Below are positions 56,688 through 64,000 of a DNA stretch of 64,000 bases, one piece after another (the stretch's first letter is position 1; the number at the start of each line of letters is the position of its first letter). The notes under the pieces are model-generated. The model was not told where the DNA came from and made no database searches. It saw only the letters and a list, made by a program, of their open reading frames with translations. The stretch is taken from NCBI GenBank assembly GCA_028248455.1, contig JAOKHV010000004.1, positions 42,165 through 106,164 on the forward strand, written 5' to 3'. This DNA comes from Ascidiaceihabitans sp. Its GTDB lineage: Bacteria; Pseudomonadota; Alphaproteobacteria; Rhodobacterales; Rhodobacteraceae. A program made the position numbers and the translations under genes.

Positions 56688-57584
56688 ATGATGCGCTTGC
56701 CTATATGTTTGGTTTGGCTTTTTGCAACGCCAACATATGGCCAGAATGCGTCTCTTATTTTCACGGATGAAGACGCCAAGGCGCTGAAAACAGAAATGTT
56801 GGCGAAAGCGGACAAAGATGTTCGCGTATTTTTTGCTGAGAACTTTGGGCGAAATATCGAAAATCCAATTGCGCTGATTGGCACTAGTGATCCAAGTTTG
56901 TTAAATGAACATCTTTCCAAAGCCTTAAAGGAGATGGGGCGGAGGCAACGATCGTCGCCCGTTGATGCGGGTAAGTTGTGTTATGAAAAACCGATTGGTG
57001 CCGCGGCTAATCGTTCTTATACTGTTATGTGCTGGCTGAAACCTAAGGCGTATGATCGAAGATGGTTGGCCTCAATTGAGCAACGACTGCCTCCTATCTT
57101 AGCCCATGAATTCACTCATCAATTACAATACCATTTGGCAAATGATGATCCGCCCCAGCGGGTAAACGGCACCAAAGAATTATTGCTTGGCCCAAATTGG
57201 ATGGTCGAGGGAACCGCCGAAGTGTTCGAGCGGATTTATAGCGTTCAAGTGCAAGGAAAAGATGCGGCTAATACTGCTGATTAAGCGTTGTTTGACATGC
57301 AAACAGGTGCACGGCGCAGTCGATTGACGTTAACGCAACTCACTGGTGCAGGAAGCACAAAAGGGCGCGGCGGCTATGGCACAGCGCGGTTTGCAGCATT
57401 TGTTTTGGCGCAACGCAACGGAACTGAAGATTTGTTGGAGTACTTCGCTGTCTTGGGGCAAACCAAGGATCGTGATGTTGCATTTGAAAAGGTCTTTGGC
57501 TTGTCCTTTGACAAATTCGAAGCAGACTTTGAGCGAATTCGTCGTGATTTCACAGCGGCCAAAGAATATATAAAAGGACAATAA
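56688..57584 (+). pseudogene. Exported HExxH metallopeptidase-like protein with one nonsense codon
   Basis: One frame runs from 56688 to 57584 with a single TAA at 57282-57284. It begins with a signal peptide (LPICLVWLFATPTYGQN), has the zinc site ILAHEFTHQLQYHL (HEFTH, about 140-144), then NWMVEGTAEVFERIY, the usual downstream Glu region of gluzincins. After the stop it continues in frame with ALFDMQTGARR and AARFAAFVLAQ-like segments to DFTAAKEYIKGQ. About 298 codons in total. Exact peptidase family not identified. The stop truncates it after the catalytic part, so partial activity cannot be excluded. It starts 6 bp after DUF1150. Confidence 0.78.
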
Positions 57585-57586
57585 GC

Positions 57587-58474
57587 ATGACAAACACGTT
57601 GAAATCGTTTGAGTTCGACTGGGTCGATGCATTCACCAACAAGCCATTTGGAGGCAACGGGTGTGCAGTGGTTCATGGCGGTGCAGAGTTAAGTGTGGAT
57701 ACATGCCTAAGTTATGTACGCGAAACATCATTGGTTGAATGCACGTTTACCGGACCGTCTGACGTTGCGGACATAAAAGTACGGTACTTTCTGGCCAGCC
57801 ATGAGATTCCGTTTGCTGGCCACCCCACAATCGCAACAGTTGCCGCTATGCGTAGTCGTGGTCTGATTGGTGAGGGGTCTTTGGTGTTGGAAACTTTGGC
57901 TGGGTTGGTTTCCATCATTGTTGAGGGGGCCAATATACAGATGATTCAGATCGCACCAAAGTTTGGACCCAAAGTTCCTGCTGATATAGTTGCAGCAGTG
58001 GGTGGGGTAACTGCAGAAGATATCGTCGGCGAGCCGCAAGTTGTGTCTACTGGATTACCGTTTTGTATCACTGTCCTGAAGTCAGTAGATGTGCTGAAAC
58101 GTGCATCACTGAATTTGGATGCGTTGGGGCGGTACAATTCCCATCTCGGGCAAACTGCGAATGGTGTTATGGAGCCGTTTTGGGTTGTTCAAGAAGGGGC
58201 TACGCCTTTGGGTGATACGTTCTCGCGCTTGTTGTTAGCTCCACCAAGCCCGCTAGAGGATCCTTTCACAGGGTCGGCGACAGGTGCGATGGCTGCCTAT
58301 TTGTGGGCAAACGGTTTGATCTCTGAACCCGCGTTTGTTGCAGAACAAGGTCATGGGATGGGCCGCGCAGGTCATGCGCAGGTTAAGGTATTAGGTCACC
58401 GCGATGCAATCACAGGTGTCGAAGTCTCAGGTGAAGGTTTCGTGTTGATGTCTGGAACCATCAATCTACCCTGA
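57587..58474 (+). CDS. PhzF family isomerase-like protein
   Basis: A 295-residue PhzF/DapF-fold protein with FDWVDAFTNKPFGGNGCAVV at the start, EIPFAGHPTIATVAAM (about 67-82) and DPFTGSATGAMAAYLW (about 225-240). In PhzF itself the catalytic Glu is in the ETS or similar motif; here RETSLVECTF contains Glu46. The fold is shared with diaminopimelate epimerase; most PhzF paralogues have unknown substrates. It follows the metallopeptidase pseudogene by 3 bp and ends before the bidirectional terminator. Confidence 0.87.
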   Translation: MTNTLKSFEFDWVDAFTNKPFGGNGCAVVHGGAELSVDTCLSYVRETSLVECTFTGPSDVADIKVRYFLASHEIPFAGHPTIATVAAMRSRGLIGEGSLVLETLAGLVSIIVEGANIQMIQIAPKFGPKVPADIVAAVGGVTAEDIVGEPQVVSTGLPFCITVLKSVDVLKRASLNLDALGRYNSHLGQTANGVMEPFWVVQEGATPLGDTFSRLLLAPPSPLEDPFTGSATGAMAAYLWANGLISEPAFVAEQGHGMGRAGHAQVKVLGHRDAITGVEVSGEGFVLMSGTINLP

Positions 58475-58494
58475 TAATGAAAAACTAATGAAAA

Positions 58495-58518
58495 AAGGGC
58501 AGAGTTAACTCTGCCCTT
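58495..58518. terminator. Bidirectional terminator between PhzF and sat-cysC
   Basis: Perfect 10-bp stem AAGGGCAGAG, loop TTAA, CTCTGCCCTT. On the minus strand it is followed by TTTTTT, a good terminator for sat-cysC. On the plus strand only TTCT follows, so it is weaker for the PhzF gene. Confidence 0.88.
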
Positions 58519-58533
58519 CTCGGTGGGTACAGC

Positions 58534-60246
58534 TTATTCTGCAGCGATCAGGCCCATGCTTTCAAGTTTCAACAGAATTTGGTGTGCACATGTGTCCACA
58601 TCTACGTTCAATGTCTCAACACTGAGCTCGGGGTTTTCTGGAACGTCGTATGGATCAGAGATGCCTGTAAACTCTTGGATCTTGCCTTCACGCGCCAGCT
58701 TATAAAGGCCTTTGCGATCGCGCTTTTCACATTCCTCAATTGATGTCGCAACGTGGATTTCAAGGAAAGCACCAAATGATTCAACGTCTTCACGCACGGC
58801 GCGACGGGTTGTTGCGTACGGCGCGATTGGCGCACAGATCGCGATACCACCATTTTTGGTAATCTCTGAGGCAACATAACCGATACGGCGGATGTTCAAA
58901 TCGCGGTGCTCTTTAGAGAAACCTAACTCAGATGAAAGGTTTTTACGAACAATATCACCATCCAAAAGCGTCACGGGGCGGCCACCCATTTCCATTAGCT
59001 TAACCATTAAGGCGTTCGCGATGGTGGATTTACCTGAGCCAGAGAAGCCAGTGAAGAACACTGTGAACCCTTGCTTGGAGCGTGGCGGTTTGGTGCGGCG
59101 TAGTTCTTTAACTACCTCTGGGAATGAGAACCATTCTGGGATTGCAATACCCTCAGACAGGCGACGGCGTAATTCCGTGCCTGAAATATTCAATATAGTG
59201 ACGTTATCTTTATCGTCGATCTCATCAATGGCTTCGTACTGTGCGCGTTCAGCAACCCAAACCATGTGTTTGAAGTCGACCATTTCGATGCCCATTTCTT
59301 CTTGATGCTCGCGAAACAAATCCTGCGCATCATAGGCACCGTAAAAATCTTCACCTTGCGAATTCGAACCAGGACCCGCGTGGTCGCGGCCAACGATAAA
59401 GTGTGTGCAACCGTGGTTTTTGCGGATCAAGCCATGCCAAACAGCCTCGCGTGGGCCTGCCATACGCATTGCGAGGTTCAGCAGGGACATAGATGTCGTT
59501 GCTTGTGGATATTTGTCCAGCACAGCCTCGTAGCAGCGTACGCGTGTGAAGTGATCAACGTCGCCTGGCTTGGTCAGTCCAACAACAGGGTGGATCAAGA
59601 GGTTGGCTTGTGCTTCGCGCGCTGCGCGAAATGTCAGCTCTTGGTGTGCGCGGTGCAATGGGTTGCGAGTTTGGAAGGCCACAACTCTACGCCAGCCCAT
59701 TTTGCGGAAATATGCACGCAATTCATTTGGTGTGTCGCGCTTTGCACGGAAATCATAGTGAACAGGTTGCTGGATACCAGTGACTGGACCACCCAAGTAG
59801 ATCTTGCCTGCTTGGTTGTGCAGATAGTTTACAGCAGGGTGCGCATCGTCGTCTGCACCAAATACCTTTTTGGCTTCTTTGGCTTTGTTTGGATCCCAAC
59901 GATCGGTGACCGTCATCGTACCCAAAATAACACCCTCTAGATCGCGCAATGCAATATCTTGGCCAAGCTCGATGGATGTTGCAAAATCTTCAGAAACGTC
60001 AAGCGTGATTGGCATTGGCCAAAGCTCGCCCGTTGTGAGACGCATGTTGTCTACTACACCGTTGTAGTCGTCCTCGGATAGGAAACCTTTGAGCGGGTTG
60101 AAACCGCCGTTCATCAACAGTTCAAGATCGCAAATCTGTCGCGGTGAAAGATCGTGGCTGGTTAGCTCACTGGCCTCCACTTTTAGTTTTTGCGCAGATT
60201 CATAAGATACATAAAGCTCTGGGATCGGAGCTAGGTTACTAAACAT
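58534..60246 (-). CDS. Bifunctional sulfate adenylyltransferase / adenylylsulfate kinase
   Basis: This fusion activates sulfate to APS (ATP sulfurylase) and phosphorylates it to PAPS. The 570-residue product has an N-terminal PUA-like and ATP sulfurylase part with QTRNPLHRAHQELTFRAA (about 195-212) and GRDHAGPG (about 289-296), and a C-terminal APS kinase from about 390 with the P-loop FTGFSGSGKSTIANAL and LDGDIVR. I chose ATG 60246; a TTG two codons upstream is the ORF start. It supplies PAPS for reduction or sulfation; the cysD/cysN type is not used here. Confidence 0.93.
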   Translation of the reverse strand: MFSNLAPIPELYVSYESAQKLKVEASELTSHDLSPRQICDLELLMNGGFNPLKGFLSEDDYNGVVDNMRLTTGELWPMPITLDVSEDFATSIELGQDIALRDLEGVILGTMTVTDRWDPNKAKEAKKVFGADDDAHPAVNYLHNQAGKIYLGGPVTGIQQPVHYDFRAKRDTPNELRAYFRKMGWRRVVAFQTRNPLHRAHQELTFRAAREAQANLLIHPVVGLTKPGDVDHFTRVRCYEAVLDKYPQATTSMSLLNLAMRMAGPREAVWHGLIRKNHGCTHFIVGRDHAGPGSNSQGEDFYGAYDAQDLFREHQEEMGIEMVDFKHMVWVAERAQYEAIDEIDDKDNVTILNISGTELRRRLSEGIAIPEWFSFPEVVKELRRTKPPRSKQGFTVFFTGFSGSGKSTIANALMVKLMEMGGRPVTLLDGDIVRKNLSSELGFSKEHRDLNIRRIGYVASEITKNGGIAICAPIAPYATTRRAVREDVESFGAFLEIHVATSIEECEKRDRKGLYKLAREGKIQEFTGISDPYDVPENPELSVETLNVDVDTCAHQILLKLESMGLIAAE

Positions 60247-60477
60247 GGTCAAAATAAACGTCTCTTTGTTGCCTATACCAAATTATTTGGTTTCTCAGTC
60301 TACGGAATAGGCTTTGACTGTGGCAAAAGTCTAGAAAACTAGCTCTCAAATTGAGAGAAAAGACCATCATTATCAAAAAAATGCTCTTTTTGGGCCAATG
60401 TGACGATCATGGGATGTGGGACTAATGTGTCGTTCCACGAGAGTATAGCAAAGGGAAATAGGTCATCCTTAAAACGC

Positions 60478-60509
60478 ATTTGGGAAAAGCCGTGTGGCCT
60501 TTCCCAAAT
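60478..60509. terminator. Hairpin after trxB
   Basis: Fourteen-bp inverted repeat (ATTTGGGAAAAGCC, loop GTGT, GGCCTTTCCCAAAT) with one mismatch, starting about 26 bp past the trxB stop on the minus strand. No long U tract, though GCGTTTT follows. Probably the trxB terminator. Confidence 0.6.
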
Positions 60510-60534
60510 TTTAGCCTTTAAATCAAAGGGTGTT

Positions 60535-61476
60535 TTATTCGTTTTCAGCAATCCAGCGTTCAGCTTCAAGTGCTGCCATACAGCCCATTCCAGCGGATGT
60601 CACAGCTTGACGGTATTTGTGATCTGTCAGATCGCCAGCGGCAAAAACACCGGGAATTGATGTTTCTGTGCTGTCTGGTTTTGTCACAACGTAGCCGCCC
60701 ATATGGGTTTCCAAAACGTCTTTGACCAATTCATTTGCTGGCGCATGACCGATGGCAACAAACACGCCCTTGCATGCGATGTCTTTGATTCCTCCAGTTT
60801 CAACGTGTTTCACCTTGATACCTTCAACGCCCAAAGGAGCATCGGTGCCGTAGACTTCCTCAAGTTGATGGAACCACAATGGCTCGATCTTCGGATTCTT
60901 CTCAAGGCGATCGATAAGGATCTTCTCCGCCCGCAGTTCGTCGCGACGGTGGACCAGCGTTACTTTGGATGCGAAATTGGTCAGAAATAGTGCTTCTTCA
61001 ACGGCTGTGTTACCCCCACCTATGACAACGATTTCTTGGCCACGATAGAAAAAGCCATCGCACGTGGCACACGCAGAAACGCCGAAGCCTTTGAATTTGT
61101 CCTCAGATGGCAAACCTAGCCATTTGGCACGTGCTCCAGTTGCTAGAATAATAGCATCTGCAACATATTCTGTACCGCTATCTGATTGTGCAACAAAAGG
61201 GCGCTTGTCGAAATCGACAGATGTTATCAGATCTCCAATTATTTCGCAGCCCATTGCTTTTGCGTGGTCTTGCATGCGCACCATAAGATCCGGACCTTGG
61301 ACCTCTGAATCTCCAGGCCAGTTTTCAACTTCTGTTGTTGTTGTTAGTTGACCACCTGGCTCCATGCCTTGGACCAATATGGGCTCCAACATTGCACGGC
61401 TGGCATACACGCCTGCAGTGTAGCCTGCTGGGCCAGATCCGATGATAAGAACTTTGGTTTTACGCGTTTCGCCCAT
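60535..61476 (-). CDS. trxB: Thioredoxin-disulfide reductase
   Basis: TrxB reduces thioredoxin with NADPH through FAD. The 313-residue product has the FAD loop LIIGSGPAGYTAGVYASRA (about 10-28), the redox pair Cys136/Cys139 in ACATCDGFF, the NADPH loop IVVIGGGNTAVEEALFL (about 149-165) and the C-terminal FAD motif GVFAAGDLTD. Length is normal. It is divergent from an Lrp/AsnC regulator gene with about 195 bp between, an arrangement often found in Rhodobacteraceae, so control by that regulator is possible. Confidence 0.97.
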   Translation of the reverse strand: MGETRKTKVLIIGSGPAGYTAGVYASRAMLEPILVQGMEPGGQLTTTTEVENWPGDSEVQGPDLMVRMQDHAKAMGCEIIGDLITSVDFDKRPFVAQSDSGTEYVADAIILATGARAKWLGLPSEDKFKGFGVSACATCDGFFYRGQEIVVIGGGNTAVEEALFLTNFASKVTLVHRRDELRAEKILIDRLEKNPKIEPLWFHQLEEVYGTDAPLGVEGIKVKHVETGGIKDIACKGVFVAIGHAPANELVKDVLETHMGGYVVTKPDSTETSIPGVFAAGDLTDHKYRQAVTSAGMGCMAALEAERWIAENE

Positions 61477-61670
61477 TTGGACCCCCGATATTCAATTTGT
61501 TTGTGCAACTAATAACGATGCCGAGAGACATGAGGAACCCCTTGCAGCTTTGTTAACACACGCGGCATCCAAACGTGAAGAATGCAATATTGTTGCGCTG
61601 AATTGAAATAATATTGCGCGCAAGGTGGGGTCTGTTATAATAAGATGAAATTTAATGAGGTTACCAAGCA

Positions 61671-62171
61671 ATGGCAAGCACGCGGCTCGATCCAATTGAT
61701 CGTATGATTTTAGCAGAATTACAGGCTGATGGCCGCATGACAAATGTTGAACTTGCTAAAAGAGTAGGAATTTCTGCACCGCCATGTTTGCGCCGTGTGC
61801 GTACACTTGAGGAAAATGGCTACATAAAAGGTTATCATGCTGAGGTGAATGCTAAAGAACTTGGATTTGAAGTCCAAGTTTTTGCAAACGTTGGCCTAGC
61901 GTCTCAAGCCGAAAGCGACCTAAGCGCGTTCGAAGCAAAGTGCAAATCTTGGCCGCTTGTGCGCGAATGCCATATGTTGAATGGCGAAGTGGATTTCATT
62001 CTGAAATGTGTTGCGCCCGATCTCTCGAGCTTTCAAACGTTTCTAACCGGTGAATTGCTGACAACACCAAACGTCGCAAGCGTAAAAACATCGCTCGTTA
62101 TTCGTTGTGAAAAGGATGAGCCAGGCGTGCCATTCGAAGTTCTAGAAGCACGCCTTCTAAAAGACGCTTAA
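61671..62171 (+). CDS. Lrp/AsnC family regulator
   Basis: A 166-residue Lrp-type regulator: LDPIDRMILAELQADGRMTN and LAKRVGISAPPCLRRVRTLE form the helix-turn-helix (about 6-45); the RAM ligand domain follows with YHAEVNAKELGFEVQVF and a VRECHMLNGEVDFILKCV core. It is closer to canonical Lrp (SAPPCLRRVRxLE) than the two tandem regulators at 51 kb. Divergent from trxB; the two genes share a promoter region of about 195 bp. Its stop overlaps the end of an opposing pseudogene. Confidence 0.92.
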   Translation: MASTRLDPIDRMILAELQADGRMTNVELAKRVGISAPPCLRRVRTLEENGYIKGYHAEVNAKELGFEVQVFANVGLASQAESDLSAFEAKCKSWPLVRECHMLNGEVDFILKCVAPDLSSFQTFLTGELLTTPNVASVKTSLVIRCEKDEPGVPFEVLEARLLKDA

Positions 62172-62924
62172 TACCCGGGGATCGCTTCCTGTTCTTGTGC
62201 GCGAGGGTGCGCTAGCGGTCCAAAATCGCTTGTGTGAGCAATATGCGGGAACATTGCTAAGAATATCGCGCATTTCAGAGCTAATTTCTCTCGTGACTAT
62301 TGAGCCAGGATGATAGGTTTCCATTTCCATTTCCATTTCCATGCCGCCAAAAGTGAGTGCGGCGTGTGGCGTCAAGCAGATGTGGAACATCTGTACGGGG
62401 GGCGGCAGGCAAATCTCGATGACATTCACGCCATCAACAAATTCGCTGGCATGGGTGAACATTTGCATGCCGCGCTCGTTGCCGCGCAAGTGGTGTGGCG
62501 TTTGTAACAGACGGGCCGATGGGCCAATCGACAGAAACGATGATGGACGGGAAACACCGAACGTGTCGGCCATAATCCGGATCAAAGGCATGCGCCGGTC
62601 CGGTACAGCTGGGACGAAGGTGCTGGAACCAATTCACGATATTTTTGCTGCTTTACCGTACGAGGTGCGCTAGTTGTCACCAGGTGAAAGATTTTCAATT
62701 GCCACACAGCCCTGTGTTGTCGAGATGAATGACTCACGCGCAAATGCTGAAAATGCAGAATCAAATAATGGCATTGCAGGCGCTTTGAGTAGGGCAACGT
62801 GCATTTTTTGATCTGCGCGCAATGCTGCGACTTCGAAATTGCGTGTCATCGATGTAATCGCACGCGTGGTTGGCGTATGCTCAAGCATACGCTGGGAAAA
62901 ACGTTTTCTTTTTCTGGTGGCCAA
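62170..62924 (-). pseudogene. Hint-domain protein with nonsense codons and a frameshift
   Basis: From ATG 62924 on the minus strand one frame reads TRNFEVAALRADQKMHVALL, SAFARESFISTTQGCVAIEN (start of a Hedgehog/intein-like Hint domain with the catalytic position after the STTQG-type turn), then TAG near 62672, then TGA in place of an expected Trp in KISWIGSSTFVP. It goes on with RIMADTFGVSRPSSFLSIGP and ASEFVDGVNVIEICLPPPVQ. Past the MEMEMEME repeat the end shifts frame to FGPLAHPRAQ. It resembles the common Rhodobacteraceae Hint-domain proteins, thought to be exported. Dead. Confidence 0.82.
62318..62341. repeat. Hexanucleotide tandem repeat (TTTCCA)4
   Basis: Four exact copies of TTTCCA. 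On the coding strand of the Hint pseudogene they read ATGGAA repeats, that is, Met-Glu repeated four times. Family members usually have one or two such residues here, so this looks like slippage expansion. Confidence 0.85.
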
Positions 62925-63155
62925 TAGAAATCTTCATGCGACAATCTTCAAGTTGGAATCTCATACAAAGCTGGCCCCACCAACAACACCGGTACTCACA
63001 AAATTTATGTATTTCGATAGAACTACAATCCCGCTTAAAGGGTAGATCTGTCAAAAGTTAATGAACACTAGAGAACGATCCCTAATAATGGCCAAATTTG
63101 TCAAGGATTGTTTCCAAATCTTGAAATAATTTAGCCATATTTGGGCCGACAACAG
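62925..63155. other. Intergenic region without recognised gene
   Basis: About 230 bp between the Hint pseudogene start and the hairpin after the small protein gene. Frames are short and no family likeness was seen. It may contain the old promoter of the Hint gene. Confidence 0.5.
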
Positions 63156-63184
63156 AAAACCCGCCTCACGAATCGTGAGACGGG
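63156..63184 (-). terminator. Terminator of the 48-residue protein gene
   Basis: On the minus strand CCCG, A:C mismatch, CTCACGA with a very short loop and matching TCGTGAG, CGGG, then TTTTC. It is about 50 bp past the stop of the small gene at 63237-63383. Confidence 0.7.
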
Positions 63185-63236
63185 CTAATCAGCACCTAAA
63201 TAATGCACTCATTACATTTTAACGCGTCTAGGCGTC

Positions 63237-63383
63237 TTAAGCTGCTTTTTGAACTGGAATTTCGTTTTCTTTGCGTTTGGCAATAAATGCCGCGCGTCTT
63301 GCACCAAGGGCACATGGCATTAGCACGTCCTCTTTGGCTGCAGTTTCGCAAATTGATTTAATAAAGTGTGTGTTCGTTTTCAT
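63237..63383 (-). CDS. Conserved-looking 48-residue basic protein
   Basis: ATG 63383 (minus) opens a 48-codon frame MKTNTHFIKSICETAAKEDV, continuing LMPCALGARRAAFIAKRKEN and ending EIPVQKAA, stop TAA. CTGGAG lies about 8 bp before the ATG, and a hairpin terminator follows, so it looks like a complete small transcription unit. It resembles short Rhodobacteraceae proteins with an FIKSI...GARRAAFIAxR pattern; the basic middle (ARRAAFIAKRK) could bind nucleic acid or a membrane. No function known. Not long enough for routine ORF lists. Confidence 0.7.
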   Translation of the reverse strand: MKTNTHFIKSICETAAKEDVLMPCALGARRAAFIAKRKENEIPVQKAA

Positions 63384-63646
63384 GTTGTTCTCCAGCTTGA
63401 TTTCGTTTGGATCATTTTCAATCCGTTGTTGAAATCAATATGGCGAGTGAATGCGGCTTGAATTTGGCCGTGAACATATAATTTGACGAATTTTATTGTT
63501 CGCTGAACAGAGAATATGGCGGTTTTGCCTTAAAGTGATAGAGCTCTGTATATAAGGCAATATTAGCATAGCCACAGGTTGTTGGGTTGTGGCAGCTGTT
63601 CAATTTGGGCAAGTTCACGACCCCGGTTGCCTAATTCGAGCCCTAA

Positions 63647-64000
63647 TTACAAACTGATTGCAGCAATCAGCCGTCCATAGTCGGCTTCTTTTTGGTGAAC
63701 ACTACGACGATAAGAGTAGAACCGTTCGGGATCGCTGTAAGTACAGTGACGGGTCCACTCTGCAGTGGCGATACCCGTTTCCCGTAAACTCTTTAGTCCG
63801 AAGGCGGGCAGGTCAAATTGTAACCTATCGCCGTTGCCTTGAGTAAAAAAGTGTGCGTTGTCAGGATCTTTGTCTATGAAGTTATCCATGAAATCCGGCC
63901 CAACCTCATAAGCGCGTTGGCTGATGCATGGACCAATCGCAGCGCAGATGTTTTTGCGTTTCGCACCAAGTGCGATCATCGCTTCGATTGTTTGGGTTAA
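63647..64000 (-). CDS. pgeF: Peptidoglycan editing factor PgeF, C-terminal part (cut by window edge)
   Basis: The frame is open to base 64000, so the N-terminal part lies outside. Visible are MIALGAKRKNICAAIGPCIS, the conserved AIGPCI stretch, with YEVGPDFMDNF following, then QFDLPAFGLKSLRETGI and HCTYSDPERFYSYRRS. This is the YfiH/DUF152 laccase-like family, now known as PgeF, which removes mis-incorporated residues from peptidoglycan precursors or acts as a multi-copper/purine enzyme in related members. An internal ATG at 63979 is not the start. Intact as far as seen. Confidence 0.92.
   Translation of the reverse strand, partial: LTQTIEAMIALGAKRKNICAAIGPCISQRAYEVGPDFMDNFIDKDPDNAHFFTQGNGDRLQFDLPAFGLKSLRETGIATAEWTRHCTYSDPERFYSYRRSVHQKEADYGRLIAAISL

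Noticed and set aside
60339..60569. ORF on the minus strand after trxB (last 46 residues look protein-like)
   Set aside because: It starts inside trxB, runs through the trxB hairpin, has no ribosome binding site and no family likeness; at most a remnant.
62873..62892. Perfect palindrome GCGTATGCT-CA-AGCATACGC
   Set aside because: It lies within the start of the Hint-domain reading frame and is explained by its codons; no U tract or known site.

Overview
The window looks like chromosomal DNA from an alphaproteobacterium of the Rhodobacteraceae (marine Roseobacter group). The signs are family-typical gene pairs and orders: purA followed by a DUF2842 gene; glyQ, a DUF6446-like gene, glyS and a PPDK-like gene; hflK, hflC, a DUF2065 gene and degP; hsp20 with DUF1150; an FdVI-type ferredoxin; a SAM-II riboswitch in front of metZ. 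Base composition looks moderate for the group. No tRNA, rRNA, CRISPR array, insertion sequence or prophage was recognised.

Layout. 1-6 kb: tail of an Hsp70-like gene, gene remnants, a putative 2OG-Fe(II) oxygenase, pyrG and secG on the minus strand, then a three-gene cobalt-type nitrile hydratase operon. 6-13 kb: purA, a decayed MFS transporter, thiamine pyrophosphokinase, then a minus-strand block of GST, sdaA and two DMT exporters. 13-20 kb: rpiA, gor, hflKC, DUF2065 and degP with a candidate heat-shock promoter. 20-30 kb: ferredoxin, a decayed FG-GAP protein, purD, xseA, folE2, metZ with its riboswitch, yciB, a DMT transporter and ftsY. 30-37 kb: a fused FdsG-FdsB formate dehydrogenase diaphorase without its catalytic subunit beside it, trkH, a ThDP enzyme and a wrecked serine protease gene. 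37-48 kb: glyQS, a PPDK-like gene, a SleB-type hydrolase and folB-folP-glmM. 48-64 kb: DMT transporters, ilvC divergent from two Lrp/AsnC regulators, purEK, hsp20, PhzF, fused sat-cysC, trxB with a divergent Lrp regulator, a Hint-domain pseudogene, a 48-residue protein and the tail of pgeF.

The main theme is ongoing gene decay. At least twelve recognisable genes carry nonsense codons, frameshifts or truncations, while the housekeeping genes between them are intact. Many of the dead genes encode exported or envelope proteins (lytic transglycosylase, trypsin-like protease, FG-GAP protein, lipase-like hydrolase, HExxH peptidase, Hint protein). All three stop codons occur as lesions, so an altered genetic code is unlikely. 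The intact genes cover nucleotide synthesis (pyrG, purA, purD, purE, purK), folate (folE2, folB, folP), sulfur and thiol metabolism (sat-cysC, metZ, gor, trxB), translation (glyQ, glyS) and envelope or secretion functions (secG, ftsY, hflKC, degP, yciB, glmM). I saw no convincing new multi-gene defence or mobile system. The most unusual intact item is a dihydroneopterin aldolase fused to an amino-acid-kinase-like domain.
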